Of a stretch of 27,576 bases of DNA, positions 27,555 to 27,576 are shown in pieces. Below the pieces are notes generated by a model, which had not been told where the DNA came from, ran no database searches, and saw only the letters and a list, made by a program, of their open reading frames with translations. The stretch spans positions 1 through 27,576 of the IMG/VR virus record IMGVR_UViG_3300044638_004841; one strand, 5' to 3'. The position numbers and the translations under genes are program-made. Every line of letters starts with the position of its first letter. The first letter of the stretch is position 1. This DNA is from a virus.

Positions 27555-27576
27555 ATGAGCAATGACATTGAAAGCG
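27555..27576 (+). CDS. Start of a gene running off the right edge
   Basis: ATG 27555 begins MSNDIES and continues out of the window. It has a good promoter and an A/T-rich leader. Too short to identify. Confidence 0.5.

Overview
The window is part of a tailed double-stranded DNA phage (Caudoviricetes) or closely related provirus. The host is most likely a member of the Bacteroidota. The evidence is the repeated promoter box TAnnTTTG directly in front of plus-strand genes, A-rich leaders with little sign of Shine-Dalgarno pairing, a lipoprotein with a Bacteroidota-type surface-export signal, and a run of terminase, portal, fibre and lysis genes. I recognise no bacterial housekeeping gene, tRNA, integrase or CRISPR array.

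Region 1 (1-4580, minus strand) is a probable early operon of at least fifteen very small genes plus a 15-codon leader ORF. They are packed with ATGA or TGATG overlaps or separated by short, similar A-rich leaders of the form TTAACCAATAAACAAT...CTATG. Three copies of one promoter (CTTGCATA, fixed spacing, ACCTTTR) drive it. The most striking content is two complete type I hammerhead self-cleaving ribozymes on the coding strand (4426-4477 and 3998-4049). Each begins inside the last codons of an upstream ORF, uses that ORF's UGA stop as core bases U4-G5-A6, and is predicted to cut a few tens of bases before the next start codon. Most of the small proteins have no function I can name; one is an Api92-like/DUF1281-type ferredoxin-fold protein and one carries a zinc-ribbon-like motif.

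Region 2 (4581-5532) is about 1 kb without convincing genes between the two divergent transcription units. It holds a G-rich tandem repeat, a 20-bp tandem repeat and several hairpins: a candidate control or replication region.

Region 3 (5533-15551, plus strand except one gene) runs from an M15 peptidase endolysin through a cluster of small Gly-Gly-Lys-Met proteins, a surface lipoprotein, a minus-strand winged-helix regulator candidate with a promoter facing the opposite one, a structural or adhesin protein, a GroES-like co-chaperonin candidate, a possible small terminase subunit, the large terminase and the portal.

Region 4 (15553-25271) carries small structural proteins, a two-module adhesin flanked by two free-standing NUMOD4/HNH homing endonucleases, and a 1917-residue repetitive tail fibre. 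Region 5 (25274-27576) has a coiled-coil protein, a terminator, an overlapping lysis cassette (holin, membrane coiled-coil proteins, nested spanin-like pair), two small basic proteins of widespread phage families, and the first codons of another gene. No major capsid protein is recognisable here, so the head module must continue outside the window.
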